In this document: one piece after another, positions 36,401-48,400 of the stretch
Layout of the letters: each line of letters begins with the position of its first letter
Numbering within the stretch: the stretch's first letter is position 1
Origin: Aurelia coerulea
Lineage: Eukaryota; Cnidaria; Scyphozoa; Semaeostomeae; Ulmaridae
Assembly (NCBI GenBank): GCA_039566865.1
Contig: CM076956.1
Span: forward strand, 11,295,511-11,359,510
DNA: 64,000 nt
Direction: 5' to 3'
Made by a program: the position numbers and the translations under genes
The notes under the pieces: model-generated
What the model was told of the DNA's origin: nothing
What the model saw: the letters and a program-made list of their open reading frames with translations, nothing else
The model's database searches: none

Positions 36401-39400
36401 CTTGACCAATATTGTCAAAAATGATACCCTTGGCTAGACCGTTGCTGGGCCAAAATTGCAAAAAGTATACCCTTGGCTAGACCAGAAGTCCGAAAAAGTA
36501 CACCCTTCGTCGCGGCACATCCCCAGGTACCTTTACTATGCAAGAACACTGGGCTGGAGACAAATGCACCTGCAAATTATGCTGCTAATTTTTGTATAAA
36601 GTATTTTTTTGTAAATAGTTGGTTTAAATTAGTATGTTTCTCATTACTATGGTAAATGGCAACTTTAGATATGGATTAAATGGAAAAATTGCCCCCTGAA
36701 TCAGCTTTGGGAGTGTAAACTTAACCCTGTTGCGCGACTAAGGACATTATATATTATTAGAAATTCGAAGCAGAGGGCCACGACAAATGCGATTTGTTGA
36801 GCAAGCCTCATAAAGGATGCTAAGAATAGGATTTAGAGAAATTATGAAGACAAATTATGTTTAAAGCCCGCCACTAAACGTCTTCTGACAAATAGAAAAC
36901 CATTCACCAGCTGCGAATCTTTACAAGGCCTGAAATTCTTGGCTGTGGTCAACACTCAGGTTTCTACGCGTTCAGGTTCACACAGATCTGTCAAGGCAGG
37001 TGTTGAATCTCACAGTCCTTCAGTGCTGTTCTACCAATCAAAAGCCTCTGCGATGGAAAATATCCCATGATGCTTACTGTTTAAGTGTAGTAGGTAGACT
37101 TGTTACAAAGTATCTTGTCACCACGCAGCTAGCTGTTTTGTCGCTTGAACTTGAGCAATAACAACAACAACAGCAGTAACTCTAGAGAGTGAATATTTTG
37201 TGTTGTAATTGTAATTGTGTTTTGAGGAAATCGATCAAAGTCATATTTGTTCTCTTGTAACCAGGTCCTTCAGGAAAGGTTCGTGGCATGTCATACTTCA
37301 GCAGGAGATTTTAATTGACTCCTAGTGGCCAACTGCCTATGACGTTTGAGAGAGCGGAAGCCCGGATAATCCCGCGCGGAGACCCCGTGTAAATCACGCA
37401 CTTATTTAGTAGCATCTGACATTTCCAGGCATTGACAAATTATCCTTTGAGTTTTGCGGTAACCCGTACCCCCGTGTTGGCAGTTCACACCGGGCTTTGT
37501 TAGTCGGGTGTTTTGAGTTTGTCATTGTTCGGGACTTTAAAGTGGATTTAAGGCAAAGGAGCCGACCCCGTATTTTTAATTATGCAAAAGTTTGAAGCTA
37601 GCGATCTTCCCTTGTGAACACTACGCCGCTATTAGCTCAGACTCGGACAAGAAACGCGGCTGTGCAATTTCGATAGGATATTTTGCTTCTCGTTCGAAGC
37701 CAAAACAGCAATTAAAAACATGTTCGTGGTTTTATAAAGTTGGATTTATTTCTCGAAACATTATCAATGGAATTTGCAGCAGAAAACATGGATATCTCCT
37801 TTGGTATAGGTGAGAGTTGACCATTTTATCGCATGATTTTGTATCTTTAAACTCTCACACATCTAGTCTACTTATTTCAGTTTATTTGTCGACACGAAAC
37901 TTCTCTCTTTTCGATATGTACTAATGTTTACACATATCACCTTTCTGTCCTTTATGTTCGTTTCGTTATGCTATTGAACGAGCCCTTATCTCGTGAAAGC
38001 GATACTGTTTTGTTTGAAATTGAAGTCACATGTCAAAACCCTGTAATCGTTTAATGTGTATGGACTGTCAGGCAATTTGACGACGCTGAAACTCGAAGCT
38101 ACTGTTCTGGGGCCTTATTTTGAAACTCGAATTCGTGTTCGTGGTTCTCTTCGTGTTCAATTGCATGATCCAGCTTTCGTTTGAACTTTTTGAAGCAAAA
38201 TCGGAGATCAAATTGTACGCTAAATCTACTGATTGTTCATGCAAAAACGCGGGATAGACATTGTGTGTTGCGTTTAACGATTACAATTGACCGACAAGGA
38301 TGCGGGTTTTAATTAGCTTCAAATTTCCGCGATTTTTGCAAATCTCAAGTGGTGTTTGAGTTTTCAAGAGTTTGTTGACAGAATCTTTCAAGGATCATGA
38401 GAGTTGAGGTGGTTTTAATTACTACTACAGGTGTATACGTACGACCGAAGCAAATGAAATGTGTTAATTGACATTGCACCTTTCTCTCAAATCTAGATTA
38501 ATCGAAGTTTATGTAATTTGCCATAATGTACTCCGTTATTATGTAAGTTTGTATTGGCAATTTATGATGTCTTAATCATTGTCAGGATTAGCATAGGTTC
38601 CAAATCTTTAAAAAGGCTGGTGTAAAATTGAATGACCTATTTCTTTGAACTGAATGACTTCAAACAAACTTTGGCTAATTCTCTATAATTCTACCGTTGC
38701 AATTTTCTGAAATCTTCAATATTTTCAGAATCAGAGTGTTTTTCTTCTTTTTCAAGAATTCAAGAAATAATTTTCAAAAACTTAAAGCCATCGTAATTTC
38801 TAAACTGTTTGACGTAACATGAAATAATTTCGAAGAAAACCATAGTTTATGAATGCCTACAATATGGTATCAAGCAAAAGTCTGTCACTCATCTGGTTTA
38901 TGATTTAAAAATTTTATGACGTCACATCCTCTAATGAGTTGGAATGAAAGATACGCTGTAATTTCCAAAAATAGTCAAAATTTCTGAAAAGTCCAATGGT
39001 AGAATTATAGATAAGTATCTAAAGTTTCTTTCTAGCTATTCAATCATAAGAAATAGGTCATTGAATTTTACACCCATCTTTTTACGCCGAGATGAAGATT
39101 TGGAACCTATGCTGTCAGGATTACAGTACGCGTTCCATTGCATTTTTCTTTTTATGGAAATAATACACCATTTAGATATTCTGAAAAGAATCAGAATTGA
39201 ACGACATTTGGCTACATTGTTTAGAATTTTCGAATTTGCACAATAGTGATAGAGGCTCCAAGGCCACTCGCTCGAACCTCACTTATAAAAATGTATAGAA
39301 ATAGCGCTCGATCCAGGCTCTTTCGTAGAATAGCTAAAACTATCCACGAAAAGCTTTGAGAAAAATTTGAATCGTTGTGAATCCTAAATTAATGGAGGAA

Positions 39401-42400
39401 AAATGGTACAATATTCAAGAAACCCAAAGTCTATGAAGTTCTATGATATGGCGGTAAGCAGAAATGTGCAGCTCTTTTTGTTTGCGATTCAGCAAGTTGA
39501 TGACGTCAAAACCGGAAAACTGTTTGAAACCAAGAAGATGAATATTTGTAACCAAATACACGAAGTTCCTTTCGGGCCACTAAAGCAAGCGAAAGATACA
39601 TCAACCAATCGTGCAATGTTATAAGCAAGATTTGATTCCTTTGCTATAAGCGTATTTTTCATAAGAAATTATAATTCACACTCAAAATAATGTCCAAAGA
39701 GTTGCTATTACTGTGCAATGTCAAAACATTTTTGTGTGGCCTGGGAGAAACAAAACTGCAAATAACAAAAGTTTCTTAGCTTTTTAAATTCAGGTAGGGT
39801 TGTTTCTTAACTTTCGAAAAATCGAGTCTACCGTTTCTTATAAGCAGTTTCTTATAAAAAAGAAACTACGTGTACTGTACTCAAGCCTCAAGCAGATTTA
39901 TTCGCAATCTTTGTAATGAAAAGATCAAGTGCTGAAAATGCCCATCATCTTTGAGTCAATTCCTGAAATTAGCGTTCTGAATTTAGGCCCGAGTTTTGTT
40001 ATTTCGGTTTAGGCTCGCCCAACCCGAGCGCGGCTAGTTGTGGCTAACTAGCTGGCTTTTTCAATTACCGCATTTGTCTCGTTTTGTCTTTTCGCGAAAA
40101 GTTATTTATTGCCTATGTCGTTCTTGGCGTCCTCACGTGCTTTTCAAAGCCACTCCTACTCATGGGGCAAGTCGCTCCTAAAAGCTCGCATGCTTTCTTA
40201 AATGATCCTAACATTATCCTTAACAATCGCGAAAAATCACGAAGATCTAAAAAATGTTCACAAACTTTGAAATCCCGAAGAAAATCCGTGACGTCTTCGA
40301 AAATCCTTAAGAATCCCGAAATTTTCCCAAAAAAATGAAGCTAATTCTCAAAAAATCTTACGAAAATTCTTTGGAGATCTAGAAGTTCGTGAAAATCCTC
40401 AAAATGTTGAAAAATCTTGCAAAATCTTGCAAAATCTCGAACAATTTTTTGGTGACAGAAAACACTCAAATTTCATCAGAAATTTTTCATGAGAAACTGT
40501 TGTAGCCTTTTCAGAAATTAAGAAACTCTACTAGAAGCGATCGTAGGTTGATTCGAAGTTACGAAACTTTTCAGTTTTCAGTGAGTTGCAAAATGTTTGA
40601 AGCAAAGTGCCTTACCAAGCCAAATTTTACGAAATTTAATAAGTATGTAATTATTGTATGATTTGGTTCTTTCTTGTAATTCTCTTTCTTCCTCAATGAA
40701 TAATGATACACTCTTCAAGAAACTTTGTTCGCTCCTCCCTTGCAGTGATACACTGCCTCAAATATGAGTACTTCAACAACAACGACATCAATTCAGTTCA
40801 ACTGGGAAGTTGCGTACACGTTTTTTTTTATAAGAAACTTGGATCAGCACTTAGTACTAAAAGTTTCTTAATTTCGCATGAAAATTTCGGCGTTTTAGTA
40901 GTAAAAGTTTCTTAATTAGTTTCTTATTCTTTTGGGCCTAAAATTGCGGTATTGTTCGAAGTTGAGCCTTCTTCTCGAGAAAGGGCTTCCATTTTGCATT
41001 GACATTGTCATCAAGAAAAAGCCATGCACAGCAAGGCAAAAGTTTGCTAATTTTGCAGTTAAAAGTCAAGAAAAGACGAAGGTACCTTTGTTAGAGAGAC
41101 ATAGAATAAGAGAGACATACATAAATATAGTTTTAGAGTTTCTTAACTGTTCTTGAGCGTAGTACTAGAATTTCTTAAATTTTTGGTCATCGTAGTACTA
41201 GTTTCTTATAAACCAGTTTCTTATAAAAGAAAACGTGTGTGTCAATGGGCTTGTGCAGAGTCGGGGTGAATATCCACTGTGAACATCAACAATCCATGTT
41301 GATACGAGAGAGAGGTTTCTGCCTCACTATCAAGCAGCATTGCTATTTGTCAATTCGAGATAAATTCAAGCTGACGATAATGTGAGATTTAAGTGTCTCA
41401 ACTGTCGTGAAATCGCATTTTCTGTTCAGCAAGTAATGTTTTATGCAAGTCATGCGTGTTGCAATGTGGCCTTTCTCACTGAATATCCCTTCTCAAACCC
41501 AATCATGGCAAATTTCACAGTCGCTTTTCGCTCGCTATTCATTAATTTATGAATTTCTCAGTTGTTGCCACGCTTGAAAGCTCTCAGAATCATCTGCTGC
41601 ACACAGATAACCATGACTTTAGAGGTCGTCAAATGACGGAGATAGACGATAGCAATTTTGAAACAAGCCCGCGAAGGCAAAGAACTGTCCGTATCTATAT
41701 TGCCAGTAAGATACTGGGCCTCAGCCAACCCCCTTCAGTCTCCTCCTCTCTATTTAGCCAAAAGCTTACGGCGTCGGTCGTCATTTCACTATTCGATTCG
41801 GTAAGTCTCCGTTTCCCCGAACCCCCGCATATATAAAACGGACATGTAAGAAACTTTTAGGATTTTTTACGAAAGTGTACGAGATTGTTCGAGTAATTTG
41901 CCCCTCGGTTTCTGTAAATTTCTGCTACCACTGTGCTGTATGCGGCCCTTTGGTCCGATGAAGACTTCAGATGAAAATTCAACCGATGATTTTGAGTGCA
42001 AACACTTTATCGACTGTCAGGCATTGCGTAAAACTGACCTGGCATGCACTTGGTGTTCCTGGGACTTGACAAACTCAATTTGTGGTTCACACGTGCTTGA
42101 CAATCAAAGGCGTTAGTTTCACCATGGTTTCACCTCATAATTTGTTCTGTAAATTTTATTTCCGTTGAATCTCGCCAGACACTCACCTTGCCAGATCTTA
42201 CTGGTGGTTATTTCTATTGTCGTTGGATTGGGACAAGTTCAAGCAAGTTGGAAGTGTGGTCAAAATGCCATGCGGTAAACAGCCACATATAAAAACCTAG
42301 TGGATTACGAGTGTGCAGGCTGAACTGGTCAAATTTGACCCTTATCTTATAAGAACCAATCCATTGTATTCATTGTGCGAGAAGCCAGGCTGACTTCCAA

Positions 42401-45400
42401 AATTGCAGGTTCTTATACACGGGTGTTCGCTAGACTCATTACATAAGTCCCTCTAACTTTCGCTGTTGTTGTTGTTGTTTTTGTTATCGCGACAAGTCTG
42501 CAGGGGGAGCGAAACAAGCTTTTTTGGAATGAGTCTAGGTGTTTACTGCAGAGCTAAATGATTATCGGATGACACAGTTTTAACTGCAAGACCATTGAAC
42601 ACCTCATGCGATTGCTTACAACATCAACAACAACAACAATTGCTTACAACAACAACAACAATTATAGGGGGCTCTCTCCTCGATTAGTTTACCTATTGAC
42701 AGAGCTCCTCCTTTAAGTAATTCCCTCCATACAATTTATCTCGTCAATTATGAAATTGTATGTAGTGGAATTTAAAATATGAAACTGAAACTGAACTGAA
42801 CTGAATGATAAAACTAGCTGTTAACATCGTCAACTGGAGAGAAAATGCCATTGATTGCTCCTAGCAAACGTGTGTTTATGTCGACACAAGGACGAAATGT
42901 TTCCTGAAATCTTCAATATCTTAATAAATAGATACCTTTTCTTTTCTTTGAAGAATTCAAAAAAAGTTTTGAAAGTAAATTAATTTTTGAAGAAACAGAA
43001 TTATTTTCAACAAGACTGTAGTTTGTAAATGTCTCTCTACAATGTGGTACAAATTACACATACACTCTTCTGGTTTACGAATATGAAATTTGTTGAAATT
43101 ACATCCTCACATGAGTTTTAGAATATAAATACGCTGTCATTGCGAAAAATATTCAAGATTTCTGAATAGTCCTGCAGGAGAATTATAGCAAAGTAGCTTT
43201 AGTTCCTTTCAAGCCATTCATATGCAAAAAAAAATTGGTCATAAATTTTTACACCAACCTTTTTACGCCAATTGAAAAATTTGAGGCTTATGTTATCGTA
43301 GAACGGAGAAAATCATATGGATTATCAACCTGTCGGTTGGAAAATGTTTTTGGTGAAAATATTGATCTGTTTCCTTTTGAACATATCGTTATTATCCTTA
43401 AATAGTAAAAGAAAGCCTAGACAAGCCTACCTCTCGAGTCTCGAAAGAGGTGACTTTGTGGACTCTTCTTCTCGATGGTTCCCGTCCCACCAACATAAGC
43501 CAAGATCAAGATACCGAAACTGCCTTATTGCACGAGGGACCTGGATGGATGATACAGGACTTGGGGATAGGATTTGCTACTAAATTTGACTGAGAAAATT
43601 GGACTGCAATGCCAAGTTGCACGGCTATTCTTACCGGGCATGCTTGGCTTTCTATGTTCCATTACCATCCGGCAGTAAGTGCGTTCATTCTAGGATCGTC
43701 CCTCGCGGTGCAATTAAGGGTTCAGCCAAGTTCGGCCCCTGCTTAGTAAAATTTGTTTGCAAGAAATCGTTGGCGGATCTAGATCCTGAAATTTATGGTT
43801 TAGCTGACACAAAAGCACCGTTTACAAGATGTTTAAGATAGATAGGGCAGTCTGAACGTGCGTTTGATATCTTATCGACTACTCCCCCAGACAAAGCTCC
43901 GTTTGATCTCCATGTTTTGTAGGCCTAATCGCTAAAATGAATGAACGGTCAGGACGCCTTAGATACAAACACATTGCAAAACGATTGCACAGTCGTAAGA
44001 AATTTGACATCTTATCCACAGTCACATTCGTTTTATTTCATTTCCTAGAAGGGATAAGCATGACTCTACTTAATTGCATTTCTTCGCCTCAAACCAGATT
44101 TTGGCCTAATTTGCTCGAGTTTTTAGTCCTAATATAAAAGAACGAGATTTACTGAGCGCGTCTCGACGTTTTCGTTTTTATCTTATTAATTTCATTGATT
44201 TATTGCGTTGAAATTACACCGGGGGATAAGAAGCTTTATTCCCTTGCTTTATAAGTACGAAGGATTTGCATATTATTTTGAAGATTACAGCAAGATTAAG
44301 CATTTACATTCTTTGTCTGGGTGCCACGGGGGTCTACGAATGTTTTCTCCCCCTTTCAGGGCTCTCAATGTTGTATGGTTACTCCGTTTACACTCTGAAA
44401 TGTTGTTGTCAAGATTGAACATAATTTAGGCCCACCGTACCTCACTAAAGCTTTCTTCCCGCCATCTTAGCCAGCCGCCATCTTAAACGCCACCATCTTG
44501 CCCCAATTTCGTTGTCCTGACAACGAAGTATGTCTTTGTTGACGTTGTTGTTATTACAATGACAACGGAAGCTGAAATGTCTTTTACCACTCGGCTCGGA
44601 TCATTGCGAGAGAAGGATGCGATCAGAAATCGGAATCTACTCCCTATTCTTTTCAGGGATACGAATGTTATCAATGTTAAGTTATTCCGGGTGAATCAGA
44701 AAAGTGTATGTACATTTGAAAAACCGTGCAGGGAAATCTATGCAACCAATTGGTGGAATTTGAATTCCTCCATCTTAATGTTATTTGGATGTAAAAAGAG
44801 AGAATTGGGCGGAAGATTTTCTTCCCCGCGACAGAACTTCCCAGATCTTTCTTGAACAGAGCGTTTTTGGTGTTGGATTTCTCATTTTGGATTTCTCAAC
44901 ATTGACTTAAGTCGGATTTCTCATTTTGGATTTCTCAACATTGACTTAAGTCCAGTCAAGCCTGCAAGTCAAGCCTTGATTTGAGATGTTACGGTTGTTA
45001 CAAACACAAACAAGTCTCCTACTCCATAATTTACGAAGATGGGTCTGCCGTTTCTCCAAGCGAAAAACTATTCGTTAGTACAGTTCTCGCCTGGTTCTCG
45101 CGATAAATACACGTATTTTTTTATACGAAACTGCCCACAAGAAACGCAACTCTAAGATCGCCAAAACTTTAAGAAACTCCAGTTCTGAGACAATAAAACT
45201 AAGATTCTATTTATTTTGATAAGAGAAATTATCAACCTATTTTTGCTTTCTCTTCACTCCTATATCGTATCACTTAAAAAGTACTTGAGTGATGCCTAAA
45301 CATTAGTGAGGCTTGAAAAAACCTTGTTTTGAAATGTTCACGAGGGAACAGGTAGTGAACATGAAAATTGTTATGGAACCAATAAGAAACTGTCAAGAAA

Positions 45401-48400
45401 CTGTGAGTTCTGAAAATCTGATGATTTTAAGAAACTTTCAGCATTGGCCAAAATTCTTATTTTCTTTTATAAAAAAATACGTGTATCTCCATCGACTCCG
45501 CATTTTAATGATTGCAGCTGCATTTGGAGGATAAATAGGTTTGGTAGTTTGACTCATTGCTAGGTGTTTTGTCTGCTAGCTAACTAACTTATAAGTTATT
45601 CCCCCTGCTAAAATGATCAATTTAGTTTCCGTAATCTTTGTTTTACTATTTGCCGTTTAGTAATTAAGGATTCTACGCAAAATCAGTTCTCGTTGTGTTA
45701 TACTGCAAATAGTAGCAGGTCAATTGAAATCAGCTTATCTTTACTACATTTTGGTGTTTGATTGCGGCTCTTGAATCCAATCAAATGAGTCGCACCATCG
45801 CACATCTGCAAAACAAATTTAAGCCAGACCATTGAAAAGCTCTCACCGTTATAAATGTGTTTTGTTGCGTTGTTTAACCAGCTACCGCCATCTTGGATTA
45901 TGCATTAGCATGGCCTAAGGAGCGGGGAAAGATCATTTTAGGCCACAACTTTTTCACTCTCCAGCTGTCTCTGTTTTAAGCCACAACTGTAAAGCCTCAT
46001 CGTAGATGTTATGCGCTAGGCCACTGGTTTGTCAAGATTTTATGGACACAAAATACACTTTCTAGCGATAAAAAGCCTTGTATTAGTGTGAACCCAGATA
46101 CGTTTGCCTTAGCATCTGCTAAGAATTTAGGATCCTTTGCGTTCAATGTTGAATAGACCAATCAAATCAATGGAAATTCTTTCAGGCGCAAGGGATCATG
46201 GTAAGATAGTCCAAGACGTCATCTTGGAATCATCGGCTGCATTCCTTGTCCTTTTGATACTATTTAAGTGGCCTAGTAGAGCGTTCAAATGTGCCATCCC
46301 TGGTCCTAAAAATTTTCAGGCAGTGGCACTGTGTCCTCAGTGCAAGGACTGTATACTACGTGCTATGTGGTTACGGACTAATTTTACGGTGGTATTTTAC
46401 GAGGATAGAGTGAATTGAAGTGAAGTTGTGGTTTTTAGCGTCAAGCGCTGGGATCGCAGAACTAGAATAGTTCTAATCGAGTCCGCGACCCCTTGTCATG
46501 ACGCTCAAGTGGTGGTGCTTTACCTGGGATCGAACCCTGTCCGCCTGACTGTTCTGGCTGCAATGTCAGAGGATTACACCACTGCGCCACAACACCTTCA
46601 ATCATATAGAGTCAATCCTATTGTCTTCAAACAAATGCTATTGTTATCCCCTTCAATAGAATTACTGCACCCCCTGGTCCACCTCAGTATCCACAGCTGA
46701 TTTTGACATGTCCTTTCTGCTAATAGCACTCACTGCACCGACCTCATTCTGGGTTATCCTGAGTTATCCTTATCCTCATTCTGAGTTATCCTAGTCTTGT
46801 AGTTCATCAGCGTTACTTTGAATTTCCAAGCATCAAGTGCTTATTAGATTTGATGAGAACGCTCCTATGTTGATAAGGTTAGAACAACCATATTTACCCA
46901 GCCGCTAAATAGGGATGTGTTGCTTAGTGGCTGCATTGCTCCTAGTTTAACTTTCTGTTTACATTTTGATCTTATTTACCTCAAGTGGCGTCCAAGAAAT
47001 CATTATTTACCCTTCATACGACGCAAGAACTCGATTTTCAATCAATTGTACGCAATTTTTATCATTACATCAACATCTATATATCTTTTATGAATGTTAT
47101 TACTTGTTTTTGTTGGTGTTTGTCAATTTGTCAAGTTTATATACAAACACTGGTATTTGCCTTTATTATATCCTCATACGATGGGTGAAAGCACGTCGGA
47201 TAAAAGCTCTAGTAAGTAACCGGGGGCATATTTACTTTCGGACACTCCAGAATGGGGGGGGGGGTTTGCCTAAAAGAGAGGTGGGCTTATTCACAAAATC
47301 AACTAACAAGGATACATATCATAGCCTTTATTTCGTTTAGCTCATTTTTTGCGGATTCAACCATGGGTAGTTAGACACTGCTTGTGTGCTTCTATGGAGG
47401 AGCGCTGGATAATATGTATCTGCGGGGGAAATTTTTTATAGTACTGCGGAGGAGATATCGATATGTATCTGCGGGGGAAACTTTTTATAGTACTGCGAAG
47501 GAGATATCGGAAGCGAAGAGAGAAGGAGAGAGAAGAACACCATTTTAACAGTTTAATATTTTCGTTCTTCCGATATCTCCTCCGCAGTACTATAAAAAAT
47601 TTCCCCCGCAGATACATATTATCCAGCGCTCCTCCATAGAAGCACACCAGCAGTGTCTAACTACCCATGATTCAACATACAATTTTACGAGTCAAATACC
47701 CTAAATTCGATACCGTTTTATCCTGAACTATATCAAAATTAACATGCAAACTTGTTTAGCTAAATAATTGGAAAACCTTTTTTGGCAGCCATCAAAATCT
47801 TTGGTTGAAAAACTGAAAAATTGAATCATGCGAAGGCATACCCGTTGTATTTACAGCAATTTTTGTTGATATGTTTTGCGGACATTTGATTTTGCGGTCT
47901 TCAATTATGATATTTTTTTTCATGTTTGTTTACAAGTTGCTGTACATATCACAAATGTATGCATCATTTCATTTTAAACATATATGTACCGGGTGTCCCA
48001 AAAGAATGTATACGGATTTGTTTGTATCCAGCGCTGTGAATTTAGCTTCAATCAATGTCTAATCACTCCAAAAATGTTTCTCGATAGTTAACTTGAACAT
48101 AGATACCTCGTTTGTTGGTATTGGTGCTTTGAGGGCAGAAATATCAATCTTGAAAGCTCAAACTTGAGTCCACTTGCAAACCAGAGCTTTGGCCTTTGGC
48201 CTGAGCAAGTTCCTGAAGCACATTGAAATTTAGAACTGAAATTATTGACAAGTTAAGAAACTGCCCAATGGAATAACTGGGGATGACTTCTGGAAAAGGA
48301 ATAACATAAGATCTAATATTGTTCAAATTTTATCAAGGCTATCGTTGATTTATACGCTGTGCCTTAAGAATTTTCTAAGGCCAAAGGGCTGAAGTTCTGG

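Larger units (their letters stand above)
32561..38580. other. Intron sequence without recognised exon
   Basis: Part of the 19.6-kb intron between the Frizzled and PSI-like exons. Apart from the SINE-like and tandem repeats listed, it has a purine-rich ggagaaggagaagg stretch near 35,885-35,915, with flanks repeated at 5,600-5,760. It also has a lone hAT-type end at 33,893. ORFs up to 115 codons (for example 33,010-33,357) lack recognisable domains. Confidence 0.4.

Noticed and set aside
36225..36485. CRISPR-like array of ~60-bp units
   Set aside because: Units are degenerate tandem repeats without unique spacers, in a eukaryotic intron.
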